Source of the DNA: Chloroherpetonaceae bacterium
GTDB lineage: Bacteria; Bacteroidota; Chlorobiia; Chlorobiales; Thermochlorobacteraceae
DNA: 56,474 nt
Direction: 5' to 3'
NCBI GenBank assembly: GCA_025055975.1
Contig: JANWWM010000032.1
Coordinates: 1-56,474 of the forward strand
The notes under the pieces were generated by a model. The model searched no databases and was not told where the DNA came from. It worked only from the letters and a program-made list of their open reading frames with translations. Shown here in pieces: positions 34,602 to 43,051 of the stretch; within the stretch, counting starts at the first letter, position 1; each line of letters opens with the position of its first letter. Both the position numbers and the translations under genes were made by a program.

Positions 34602-36953
34602 ATTCGCCAAACTCAACGTCGCCTCGCTTCGTTGAGTTTGGCGTTTTTTGTTCTGTCGCTTTCCGTCGCTCCGCTTTGCGCGCAAGTCGTCGCGCCGTCC
34701 GACCAATTCTCTGCCGACAAAAAACGCAAGCCTCGCTACATCGATAACCTCTCGATTCGCGGCAACAAAGCGATTTCCTCAATGGAACTCTTTGAGGAAA
34801 TCCTGACGAAGCCCAACGCTTCATTTTTTGGCATCAAACCTTGGCTCGGCATCTATCGTTTGGGCGAGTTGATTTTCCCCGATTCGACTTCGGGCGCGCC
34901 TGAATGGACAATGTCGCTCAAAGAGTGGTTGCAAACTTCGGTTGGAGAGCCACCCGCCGAATTTGACGAAGAAACCTTTGAGATGGATCTCGCCAAAATC
35001 CGCGAGATATATTTCAACAACGGCTACTTTGAGGCAAAAGTCGAGGGAAAAATCACCCCGTCGCTTCCGTTCATTCCCGAAATCGCCCCCGACGACACGC
35101 TTTTTTTCAACGTGGAAATTCAAATCGCGGAAGGCGAGCCGACAAGGCTTTCTCAGATTAAATACTTTGGCATCGAGAAACTTCACGACGAACTGCGAGA
35201 AGCGATTCTGCGCGACGAAATTTTGAGGAAGGGGGACATTTACGCCGTCAAGCAAATGGTTGCCGAGCGCGAGCGCATCGTCAACTTGATGCTCGCCAAC
35301 GGCTACGCGCTTTTTACCCCCGACAGCGTGCGGTTCATCATCGATACGCTCAACCATCTTGCCGACGTCAATGTCTTGATTTCGCCGACCGAATACTTGG
35401 ACTTCGGCAAGATTACCGCGATTGTTCACGACCCTTTTTTGCCCGATTCAACCGCGCCTTTCGTGGAAACTTTCGAAGACAGCGTGAGAATCCGCACCTA
35501 TGGCGCGCAGCGGATTAGCCACGACGTCATCAGGCGGTCGGTTTCATTTCGCCCTGGCGAGCGCACGAACATTCACAAGCGGCGCGAAACCATACGTCGA
35601 CTCGGCGCAATGGGCATTTTTGAATCGATGACGATTCGCAACGATTCCATTTTCGCCGTAGAGGACAATCCGACGCGACGCATCGGCGCGACCATTGAAC
35701 TAACGCAACTGCCGCCTCACCAGATCAAGCCCGAACTAAAAATAGACAATCGCAACAACGCGCCTTTTGCCTCGATCTCCGTCGGCTATCTCAATCGAAA
35801 TTTGATGGGCGGCGCGGAAAATTTCAACCTTACGGGGTCAATCGGACTGCAACTGACCTACAACCGCGAGCAATTCGCGGGCTTGCGCGAGAGCCGTTTG
35901 ATTGACGAACTGCCCTTCAACTTCGACATCGGCGCGGAACTCACGTTTCCATACTTCACGAGCGAAAAGAGCCGCCTCATCGCCACCACGCGCTACATCG
36001 TCGCGCAACCTCCGCTCCTGTTGCGAATTCAAAACGTTTCGTTTCGCCTGCGCGCGCAGTATGCGCCCAACGAATTTCAGCGCATCAATTTTGACATGAT
36101 TGACTTGGAAGTCGTCAGTTATGATTCAGCTCGCGGCGCGCGTCAACTCTTCATCAATCAAAATCGCTCGCTCGATTTGCTCGATAGCCTTGTGCGAGAC
36201 GGAACGGGCTTCAATCAAACCATTCGCTTCGACTTCGCTTTCAACAACCTCACCGAAGCGCGCCGTTGGATTGACGCGAAATGGAACGTGCTTCTCGAAG
36301 ACGCGGGCTTGATTACGGGCTTCATTGACCGTTACATTGATACGAAACCCAGACGGGGCTTTACGGACGCGGACGCGCAAATTTTTGGTCTGCGCTACTT
36401 CGAGTATCGCAAAGGATTTACGCAACTGGCGGTTGCAAAGTTCTTCAATCGTTTCGCGCAAGGCGCGGCGAAGTTGCAGCTCGGCTATATGTTCCCTTAC
36501 GGCAAAGCGGAAGAAACGCCGTTCATTCGTCGTTTCTTCGCGGGCGGACCAAACGGCATTCGCGCCTTTCCGTTCAACTCGTTGGGACCAGGGAACAATT
36601 CGAGCTTGGTCGAGGCGCAGTTTGGCGCGGACATCAAAATCGAGACGAGCGTAGAATATCGATACTTCTTTTTCCAAACGCTTGGCAAGCCGTCGGGCGT
36701 GGCGCTTTTCATCGACGCGGGCAACATCTGGACGCGCAAGGGCGAGAATTCTTTGAGTCTTGGCTCGCTTCGTCGGTCTTTCGCCGTTGGCGCGGGCTAC
36801 GGGGTTCGCATCGGCACGCCGATTGGACCGATTCGCCTCGACTTCGCGTATCGCGTCTTCGACCCTACGCAACCTGCGGGACGCAGATGGGCTTACAAGC
36901 GTTGGCGACTTGGAAGTTTTCTTTTCAACTTCGGCATTGGCGAAGCCTTCTAA
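34602..36953 (+). CDS. BamA/TamA-like Omp85 outer-membrane assembly protein
   Basis: About 783 residues. A signal peptide (core LASLSLAFFVLSLSV, A-Q cleavage) leads into three POTRA repeats (NLSIRGNKAISSMELFEE; FNVEIQIAEGEPTRLSQIKYFG; RIRTYGAQRISHDVIRRSV) and then an Omp85 barrel containing the conserved FFAGGPNGIRAFPFNSLGPG loop and ending GEAF. It likely inserts or secretes outer-membrane proteins. The start is unclear: no ATG or GTG lies between the DUF2795 gene and the signal peptide. ATT at 34602 would give an ideal signal peptide; TTG at 34632 would drop all positive charges; the in-frame ATG at 34422 lies inside the DUF2795 gene. Confidence 0.88.
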   Translation: MRQTQRRLASLSLAFFVLSLSVAPLCAQVVAPSDQFSADKKRKPRYIDNLSIRGNKAISSMELFEEILTKPNASFFGIKPWLGIYRLGELIFPDSTSGAPEWTMSLKEWLQTSVGEPPAEFDEETFEMDLAKIREIYFNNGYFEAKVEGKITPSLPFIPEIAPDDTLFFNVEIQIAEGEPTRLSQIKYFGIEKLHDELREAILRDEILRKGDIYAVKQMVAERERIVNLMLANGYALFTPDSVRFIIDTLNHLADVNVLISPTEYLDFGKITAIVHDPFLPDSTAPFVETFEDSVRIRTYGAQRISHDVIRRSVSFRPGERTNIHKRRETIRRLGAMGIFESMTIRNDSIFAVEDNPTRRIGATIELTQLPPHQIKPELKIDNRNNAPFASISVGYLNRNLMGGAENFNLTGSIGLQLTYNREQFAGLRESRLIDELPFNFDIGAELTFPYFTSEKSRLIATTRYIVAQPPLLLRIQNVSFRLRAQYAPNEFQRINFDMIDLEVVSYDSARGARQLFINQNRSLDLLDSLVRDGTGFNQTIRFDFAFNNLTEARRWIDAKWNVLLEDAGLITGFIDRYIDTKPRRGFTDADAQIFGLRYFEYRKGFTQLAVAKFFNRFAQGAAKLQLGYMFPYGKAEETPFIRRFFAGGPNGIRAFPFNSLGPGNNSSLVEAQFGADIKIETSVEYRYFFFQTLGKPSGVALFIDAGNIWTRKGENSLSLGSLRRSFAVGAGYGVRIGTPIGPIRLDFAYRVFDPTQPAGRRWAYKRWRLGSFLFNFGIGEAF

Positions 36954-36955
36954 CG

Positions 36956-39900
36956 CTACGCGGAAAGCCTTACGGCTTCCGCGCCGATGACGCTTTCCAA
37001 CGCATCGAGCGCCTCGTCGTCCGCGTCAATCGTGAGTTTTCGGGCGAAGAGGCGCAGTTCTCGACGCTTTCCGTCGATTTCGACGGCAAGCTCGAAGTCT
37101 ATTGGCGTGCCGCCTCTGTTTTTTTCGCATATTGCCCTGACGGCAGCAAGTTTTTCCAATGCGTCGGAATCGCTCGCGTCCAATTTCAAGACGACCTTTT
37201 GCGCGAATCGTTCTCGGACTTTGCGCATCGGCATTGCTTCGCTGACGAGCAGATTGAGTTTTCCGTCGCGTTCATCGGCTTCGGCGATGAGCATCACGAC
37301 GCTATCCTTCTGCAACTCCTTCTCGTAGGCTTCGAGCGTTTTCGGAAAGACGGTGAAATCGCATTTGCCCTCGAAATCCTCCAACACGCCGAACATCATT
37401 TTGTCGCCTTTCTTCGTGAAGACGAACTTCGTTTCGACGATGACGCCAATGAGCTTGTAAAGCCGCTTGGGTTCGCAGATTTTCTTGCCGAGTTTGAGCG
37501 TCGCAAAGGCTTGCCAATCGCGGCGATGTTTTTCGAGCGGATGATTGGAGAGATAAAAGCCAACGAGATTTTTTTCGCGTTGAAGCTTTTCCGCGTCCGA
37601 CCACGCTTCGGCTCTCGTCAGTTCGGGATATGTTAGTTCTTCGCCGCCTGAAAATTGTTCGTCGGCGAAAAATCCTTCCTGCCCCGTCGTCGCGCTTTTG
37701 TTCGTTTTTCTGCCAAACTCGATGGCTTTCTCGACGCTTGCGTAGAGCGAGGCTCTGTCGGGATTGACGTCGTCAAACGCGCCCGCTTCGATGAGGCTTT
37801 CGAGGACGCGCTTGTTGACAAGGCGCAAATCGACCGACGCGCAAAACTCGAAGAAATTTTTGAACGGCTTTTTGCGACGTCGGCGCGTCAGCGCGATTTC
37901 TTTCGCCGCGCTTCCCACGCCCTTGATGGCGATTAGCCCGACGCGAATGGCTTTCGCGCCGTTGCTCAAATCCTCGACCGTGAAGAGCGCGTCGCTCTTG
38001 TTGACGCTGGGCGGCAGAATCTTCACGCCCATCGACTTGGCTTCGTCGGCGAGAATTTTGACGCGCTCTTTGTCGTCGGCTTCGCTGTTGAGAATCGCGC
38101 ACATAAACTCCGCCGCGTAATGCGCTTTGAGGTAAGCGGTCTGATACGCCAGCACGCCGTAAGCCGCCGAGTGCGAGCGATTGAAGCCATACTCGGCGAA
38201 TTTTTCCATTATCGAGAAAATCTCTTCCGCCTTTTCCTTGGGAATGCCGTGCAAGCGCGCCGCGCCTTCGACGAATTTCGAGCGCTCTTTCGCCATCTTT
38301 TCTTTGTCCTTTTTGCCCATCGCGCGACGGAGCAAGTCCGCGCCGCCGAGCGTGTATCCGCCAAGAATCTGCGCCGTCTGCATAATTTGCTCCTGATAGA
38401 CCATAATGCCGTAGGTGTAGTTCAAAATCGGTTCGAGAAGGGGGTGCGGATAGACGACGGGTTCTTTGCCATGCTTGCGATTGATGTAGTCGGGAATGAA
38501 CTGCATCGGACCAGGGCGATAGAGCGCGCTCATGGCGATGATGTCTTCAATGGTGGTCGGTTGCAGTTGCATCATATAACTTTGCATTCCGCTCGATTCA
38601 AATTGGAAAATGCCCGCCATTTTGCCGTCTTGAAAAATTTTGAACGTCTTGCGATCGTCCATCGGGATTTCTTGCAAATTGAGCTTGACGCCGTAGCGCT
38701 TCTCGATGAGGCGCAAGGTTTCATCGATGACGGCGAGCGTTTCCAAGCCGAGATAATCGATTTTGAGCAAGCCCGCTTTCTCGATCCAATCCTTGTCGAA
38801 CTGCGTAACGACCTGTTTTTCGTCTTTCTTTTCGTCCTCGTCGTCGGTCTCGAAATCGTCGGCTTCGTCGGCGTAGCGGCGTTCTTCGGTTTCGACTTTG
38901 TCGGAGACGTAGAGCGGCACGTAATCGTCGACCGCGCCGTTGGTGATGACGACTCCGGCGGCGTGAACGGACACGTTGCGCGCTCGCCCCTCCAATTCCA
39001 GCGCGCATTCCATCGCTTTGCGAATCGCAGGGTCGTTGCTTTTGAGCAGGTCTTTGAGGTCTTTGACGGGTTCGATGCCGAGTTTCGGATTTCCGTTGAT
39101 GAAATCCGACAGCGACGCGCCCGCGGGCTTTGACGGCACGAGCTTCGTGATGGAGTTAACCGTTTCAATCGGCAATTCCAAGACGCGCCCCACGTCTTTG
39201 ATGACCGCTTTCGCGCCCAGCGTCGAAATCGCCACGATTTTGGAGACGGATTCCGCGCCGTATTTCTCAATAGTGTAGTCCAAAACTTTCTGCTTGCCGA
39301 CGGGCGTGAAATCGATGTCGATGTCGGGCATCGTAACCCGTTCAGGATTTAGAAAGCGCTCGAAGAGCAGGTTGTACTGAAGCGGATCGATTTGCGTGAT
39401 GCCCGTCAGGTAGGCGACGATGCTTCCCGCCGCCGAGCCTCGTCCAGGTCCGACCGAATAGCCCATTTTGCGCGACGCTTCGATGAGGTCGCTCACGATG
39501 AGGAAGTAGGAGTCGTAGCCCATTCGAGCGATGGTGGAAAGCTCGAACTCAATGCGCGATTTGATTTCCTCGCCGCGCTTGCCGAGCGAATCCAAGTCGC
39601 CGTAGACGCGCTTGGCGCCTTGATAGGCGAGGTGGCGCAGATACGCCGTCGCGTTTGGAAATTCGGGCGGAATCGGAAAGTGCGGCAGTTTCGGCTGCTC
39701 GTCTTTGAACGCATAGACGCACTTCTCGGCGATTTCGAGCGAATTGGAAAGTTCGTCGTGGGCGTTGTCGAACAATTGCGCCATTTCGTCGGGGGTTTTG
39801 AGATAGAATTCGTCGTTGGGGAAGCGCATTCGTTTCGCGTCGGAGAGCCTGTGCTTGCCCTTCATGGCGAGCATAATCTCTTGCTTGGGCGCGTCTTTGC

Positions 39901-40540
39901 GGTTGAGGTAATGAACGTCGTTGGTGGCGACGAGTTTGACATCGAATTTTTTTGCGAGCGCGACGAGTTCGCGGTTGATTCGGGCTTCGGAATCGATGCG
40001 GTGATATTCCAGTTCGATGTAGAAATCGTCGCCGAACAGTTCCTTGTGGTCGCGGACGAATCGTTCCGCGCTCTCGCGGTCGCCTTTGGCGACGAGCTTC
40101 GGCAACTCGCCCTTCTCGCAAGAAGTCAGGCAAATCAAGCCTTCGCGGAATCGAGAGAGGAGTTCGAAATCGGCTCTGGGTCGGAAGTAAAAGCCTTCGC
40201 GGGCGGCGGCGGAAAGGATCTTGCAAAGGTTTCGGTAGCCCGTCGCGTCTTTGACGAGCACGTTGAGATGATGCGCTTCTCTGGAATCTTTCTTGTGGCG
40301 CGATTCGGGCGCGATGAAAAGCTCCGCGCCCACGATGAGCTTGAAGGGCTTGCCATTCTTCTCGCTCGCCTTTTGCGCTTCGGCGAACAGTTGCGGCATG
40401 TTGAAGAGCGACGCATGATCGGTAACCGCGACGGCGTTCATTCCTTTCGCCAAGCAATCGGCGAACAACTCTTCGGGCAAGATGGGCGAGGCAAGCATTG
40501 AGTAGTGCGTGTGGCAATGAAGATGAACGAAGTCGGGCAT
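36956..40540 (-). CDS. dnaE: DNA polymerase III alpha subunit
   Basis: The 1194-residue replicative polymerase. An N-terminal PHP domain (HLHCHTHYSML...AVTDHASL) precedes the polymerase core, with catalytic Asp residues in MPDIDIDF and a third acidic site later. Other core landmarks are GPGRGSAAGSIVAYLTGIT, VHAAGVVITN, FQFESSGMQSYM, YRPGPM, KFAEYGFNRSHSAAYG. Helix-hairpin-helix and OB-fold domains follow (LIGVIVETKFVFTKKGDKMM). An acidic insertion of about 30 residues rich in Asp, Glu and Lys lies near 548-577, between the VPLYVSD strand and TQFDKDWIEKAG, absent from typical DnaE. Its stop is separated by only 2 nt from the stop of the convergent BamA-like gene. Confidence 0.97.
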   Translation of the reverse strand: MPDFVHLHCHTHYSMLASPILPEELFADCLAKGMNAVAVTDHASLFNMPQLFAEAQKASEKNGKPFKLIVGAELFIAPESRHKKDSREAHHLNVLVKDATGYRNLCKILSAAAREGFYFRPRADFELLSRFREGLICLTSCEKGELPKLVAKGDRESAERFVRDHKELFGDDFYIELEYHRIDSEARINRELVALAKKFDVKLVATNDVHYLNRKDAPKQEIMLAMKGKHRLSDAKRMRFPNDEFYLKTPDEMAQLFDNAHDELSNSLEIAEKCVYAFKDEQPKLPHFPIPPEFPNATAYLRHLAYQGAKRVYGDLDSLGKRGEEIKSRIEFELSTIARMGYDSYFLIVSDLIEASRKMGYSVGPGRGSAAGSIVAYLTGITQIDPLQYNLLFERFLNPERVTMPDIDIDFTPVGKQKVLDYTIEKYGAESVSKIVAISTLGAKAVIKDVGRVLELPIETVNSITKLVPSKPAGASLSDFINGNPKLGIEPVKDLKDLLKSNDPAIRKAMECALELEGRARNVSVHAAGVVITNGAVDDYVPLYVSDKVETEERRYADEADDFETDDEDEKKDEKQVVTQFDKDWIEKAGLLKIDYLGLETLAVIDETLRLIEKRYGVKLNLQEIPMDDRKTFKIFQDGKMAGIFQFESSGMQSYMMQLQPTTIEDIIAMSALYRPGPMQFIPDYINRKHGKEPVVYPHPLLEPILNYTYGIMVYQEQIMQTAQILGGYTLGGADLLRRAMGKKDKEKMAKERSKFVEGAARLHGIPKEKAEEIFSIMEKFAEYGFNRSHSAAYGVLAYQTAYLKAHYAAEFMCAILNSEADDKERVKILADEAKSMGVKILPPSVNKSDALFTVEDLSNGAKAIRVGLIAIKGVGSAAKEIALTRRRRKKPFKNFFEFCASVDLRLVNKRVLESLIEAGAFDDVNPDRASLYASVEKAIEFGRKTNKSATTGQEGFFADEQFSGGEELTYPELTRAEAWSDAEKLQREKNLVGFYLSNHPLEKHRRDWQAFATLKLGKKICEPKRLYKLIGVIVETKFVFTKKGDKMMFGVLEDFEGKCDFTVFPKTLEAYEKELQKDSVVMLIAEADERDGKLNLLVSEAMPMRKVRERFAQKVVLKLDASDSDALEKLAAVRAICEKNRGGTPIDFELAVEIDGKRRELRLFARKLTIDADDEALDALESVIGAEAVRLSA

Positions 40541-40626
40541 TTTCGGAACGGTTTTTCGTCGTTGCGATTGAAACGGTTAAATCGCGCTTTTTTGAGCGCG
40601 AACTTTCTTTTTGACGCTAAAAAACG

Positions 40627-40657
40627 TTGCGAGAGTTAAGATTTTTAACTATATTTG
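40627..40657 (+). promoter_or_regulatory. Promoter for the candidate ncRNA
   Basis: TTGCGA at 40627-40632, 17-nt spacer, TATATT at 40650-40655; the longer form TTG-N20-TATATTTG matches the Bacteroidota -7 box exactly. No protein gene starts downstream before the terminator at 40881. Confidence 0.5.
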
Positions 40658-40663
40658 CTCAAA

Positions 40664-40918
40664 ACTTAAAGAAATTTAGACGGCGAGAAAATTTCTTCTC
40701 GCGGCTCTTGACGAAATCGGAATTTTTCATTACTAATTGCGCGTTGTCGGTTGGCGCGTCCGAAGCGACGACGGTCGTTAATCAAACGTTAACGCCAAGA
40801 CGACGCGACGCGCGCTAAATTTGCGAAAGTTTCTTCTTGTTCTTTGCGTTCTTTTGCTTCTCATTGTCATAGTTAATTGGAAGAGAGTCGATTCGCGCCC
40901 TGCGATTCGGCTCTTTTT
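40664..40918 (+). ncRNA. Candidate structured small RNA
   Basis: A predicted transcript of about 255 nt bounded by a good promoter and a strong intrinsic terminator, with no plausible protein. It contains a 7-bp hairpin (GCGAGAA 40683 / TTCTCGC 40696), then a long branched stem: GCGCGT 40739-40744 with ACGCGC 40808-40813, GTCG 40746 with CGAC 40801, TTGGCG 40751-40756 with CGCCAA 40793-40798, and an inner CGAC/GTCG hairpin with a GACG loop (40666+100 region, 40766-40777). A pyrimidine-rich linker leads to the terminator. I could not match it to tmRNA, RNase P RNA or SRP RNA. 6S RNA remains possible from size. Boundaries are predicted. Confidence 0.45.
40881..40918 (+). terminator. Strong rho-independent terminator of the candidate ncRNA
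   Basis: A 12-position stem GAGTCGATTCGC (40885-40896) / GCGATTCGGCTC (40902-40913) with one mismatch, one G-T pair and a 5-nt loop, then TTTTTATTTT. The only plus-strand source upstream is the promoter at 40627. Confidence 0.85.
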
Positions 40919-40925
40919 ATTTTGG

Positions 40926-40956
40926 TTTGCTTTTTTGAAATTCGCGCTTAAATTCA
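40926..40956 (+). promoter_or_regulatory. Promoter for the DAK2-DegV fusion gene
   Basis: TTTG at 40926-40929, a 19-nt spacer, then TAAATTCA at 40949-40956, close to TTTG-N19-21-TAnnTTTG. Transcription from here would give an unusually long leader of about 200 nt. Confidence 0.4.
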
Positions 40957-41163
40957 CGGCGTTTTGATTGAACGAAACCTCTGCCGCTTCTTGTGTGACA
41001 CGATAGAGTCGATGCGCTTGGAACGACACGTTGGCGAGGATCGGACTCGAAGGCTTTTGGCAAGAACCGAAGGTCACGCGAGCGTTCATTTCTTCCGCTT
41101 CTGACTTCGCTCCTGCCCGTTCAATTCGTAGTCTTGCGGAACGCTTCAGCGCGAATTGAATCT

Positions 41164-42975
41164 ATGCCAATCCGTTACTTGAATGGACGGAGACTCAAGC
41201 GCGGCATCATCGCGGGCGCGGAATCCGTCATTCTTCGCAAAGATTACCTCAACCGAATCAACGTTTTTCCCGTCGCCGATGGCGATACGGGCACGAACAT
41301 GGCGCTCACGTTGAAAGCCGTTGTCGATGGGCTTAGCGAGTGCGACGACTCCACGATCGATGCCGTCGTCCGATGCGCCGCCGACGCGGCGTTGATAGGC
41401 TCTCGCGGCAATTCGGGCTCGATTCTCGCGCAATTTTATCAAGGGCTTTGCGAAGGGTTGATGGGCAAAGAGCGCGCAACCGCGCGGGATTTCGCCAACG
41501 CGCTTCTCGTCGCCAAAAACTACGCCTACGAAGCGATGATGACCCCCATCGAAGGCACGATTCTCACGGTCATTCGGGATTGGACGACTGCCGTGAACGA
41601 ACTTGCTCAAATCACTTCCGACTTCAAACAAATTTTCCTCGAGTCTTGCCGCGCCGCCAAAGAGTCGCTTGCTCGAACCCCTGAACAACTCAAAATCAAC
41701 GGGGAAGCCATCTTGAAAAAAGCGGGGGTCGTTGATTCGGGCGCGCAGGGTTTCGTCGCAATGGTCGAGGGCGTTATCAGCTTCATCGCGCAAGGCAGCC
41801 TGAAAGAAGACGTCGCGCGCAAAGCCGTCTCGCTTGGCAACGCGGAAACGGGCAACGCGCATGCGGACGTCAGCCACGACCCTCTCGCGTTTCAGTTCTG
41901 CACGGAGTTCGTTTTGGAGCACGGGGAAGGCTTCGATAAAAAGGCTCTGCGCAAAGAACTGCTCGCGCATGGCGACTCGCTCATCATTGGCGGTTCGTCG
42001 ACCAAAACCAAAGTTCATATTCACGCCAACGCGCCTCAAACGATTTTCGACATCGCCGCTCGATACGGCATTCTGCGAAAAACGAAATTCGAAGATATGA
42101 AGGCGCAACGCGACCAAGCCTTCGGCAGGAAGCCCATCGGCATTTTGACCGACTCGACTTGCGATCTTCCCGACGACTATCTCGAAGCCAACGATGTCGC
42201 GCTCGTGCCGCTTTCGATCCGATTCGGCGACGAAGAATTTTTGGATCGCGTTACGATTTCGCCGTCGGAGTTTTATCAACGCCTCGCGCGAAGCCAAGAA
42301 TTGCCGCGCACGTCGCAACCCTCGACCGCGCACTTCAAGCAAGCCTACGACGATTTGCTGCGTCGCTACGAGAGCGTCGTGGCGATTACGCTCTCGGCGG
42401 GCGTTTCGGGCACGTGTCAGAACGCGAAACTATCGAGCAAATTTTTCAAAGACCGCAACATCGTCGTTGTCGATAGCCGACTTGCTTCGTTAGGACTGGG
42501 GTTTTTGGTGCGCGAAGCCGTCGAGATGCGCAATCGCGGCGAATCTCTTGAAGCCATCGTCAGGCGGTTGAATCATCTTGCGACGAAAATCAAGGCGTTT
42601 TTGAGCCTTGAAACCATCGACAACTTGGTGCGCGGCGGACGGCTTTCGCGGTCGAGAGGATTTCTTGCCAAACTGCTTCGCGTCAATCCCATTTTGAGCT
42701 TCGATGAGCGCGGCAAGGTGGTTCAGCGCGGCAAAGGAATAGGCGCGAGAGGCGCGCTCAACAAGGCGATCGCGCTGACGATTGATCACGTGAGGGGCAA
42801 ATCTCGGGCGCAGGTGGGCATCGTTTATTCCGACAATTTGGCTCGCGCCGAATACGCGAAAGAGAAGTTGTTGACTGCTCTTCCAAATCTTTCCGTCGAG
42901 GTCGCCCAAATCTCGCCCGCGCTGGGCGTTCACGGCGGAAGGGGGTGCGTGGCGCTCATCGCGCTCGCCGAATGA
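41164..42975 (+). CDS. Fusion of FakA-like DAK2 kinase and FakB-like DegV fatty-acid-binding domains
   Basis: A 603-residue fusion. Residues 1 to about 200 are a DAK2 ATP-binding domain (FPVADGDTGTNMALT with Asp39 and Asp41 for Mg-ATP, SRGNSGSILAQF). About 220-315 resembles the FakA middle domain (FCTEFVLEHGEGFDKKALRKEL, TKVHIHANAP). From about 322 to the end is a DegV/EDD domain (IGILTDSTCDLPDDYLEAN, TSQPSTAHF, LSAGVSGTCQNAK, VVDSRLASLG, GRLSRSRGFLAKLL, ALGVHGGRGCVAL). In Firmicutes, FakA phosphorylates fatty acids held by separate FakB proteins; here the carrier is covalently joined and replaces the usual FakA C-terminal domain. Expected role: ATP-dependent formation of acyl-phosphate from exogenous or recycled fatty acids. 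The Met at 41164 is chosen by family alignment. Confidence 0.88.
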   Translation: MPIRYLNGRRLKRGIIAGAESVILRKDYLNRINVFPVADGDTGTNMALTLKAVVDGLSECDDSTIDAVVRCAADAALIGSRGNSGSILAQFYQGLCEGLMGKERATARDFANALLVAKNYAYEAMMTPIEGTILTVIRDWTTAVNELAQITSDFKQIFLESCRAAKESLARTPEQLKINGEAILKKAGVVDSGAQGFVAMVEGVISFIAQGSLKEDVARKAVSLGNAETGNAHADVSHDPLAFQFCTEFVLEHGEGFDKKALRKELLAHGDSLIIGGSSTKTKVHIHANAPQTIFDIAARYGILRKTKFEDMKAQRDQAFGRKPIGILTDSTCDLPDDYLEANDVALVPLSIRFGDEEFLDRVTISPSEFYQRLARSQELPRTSQPSTAHFKQAYDDLLRRYESVVAITLSAGVSGTCQNAKLSSKFFKDRNIVVVDSRLASLGLGFLVREAVEMRNRGESLEAIVRRLNHLATKIKAFLSLETIDNLVRGGRLSRSRGFLAKLLRVNPILSFDERGKVVQRGKGIGARGALNKAIALTIDHVRGKSRAQVGIVYSDNLARAEYAKEKLLTALPNLSVEVAQISPALGVHGGRGCVALIALAE

Positions 42976-42994
42976 TCGACATTGACAGTGAGAA

Positions 42995-43036
42995 GCAAAG
43001 GCGATGCGTCAAGGAGGGCGCGTCGCCTTTGCGTTT
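42995..43036 (+). terminator. Long-stem terminator between convergent genes
   Basis: GCAAAGGCGA (42995-43004) pairs with TCGCCTTTGC (43023-43032), with several further inner pairs, followed by GTTTTATG. It lies 20 nt after the fusion gene stop. Confidence 0.8.
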
Positions 43037-43051
43037 TATGCGGAGCGGGAA

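Larger units (their letters stand above)
40541..41163. other. 623-nt intergenic region: dnaE upstream, ncRNA locus, leader of the next gene
   Basis: The region holds the AT-rich dnaE upstream segment (40541-40626), a plus-strand transcription unit without a protein (promoter 40627, terminator 40881-40918), a second promoter at 40926, and a leader of about 200 nt before the DAK2-DegV gene. Frames crossing it show no family features. Confidence 0.6.

Noticed and set aside
40778..41089. 103-residue minus-strand frame in the dnaE-fak gap
   Set aside because: It crosses the ncRNA terminator antisense and shows no family features or start context.
41030..41100. tRNA-like segment (ggactcgaagg)
   Set aside because: No cloverleaf arms or acceptor stem pairing could be built around it.
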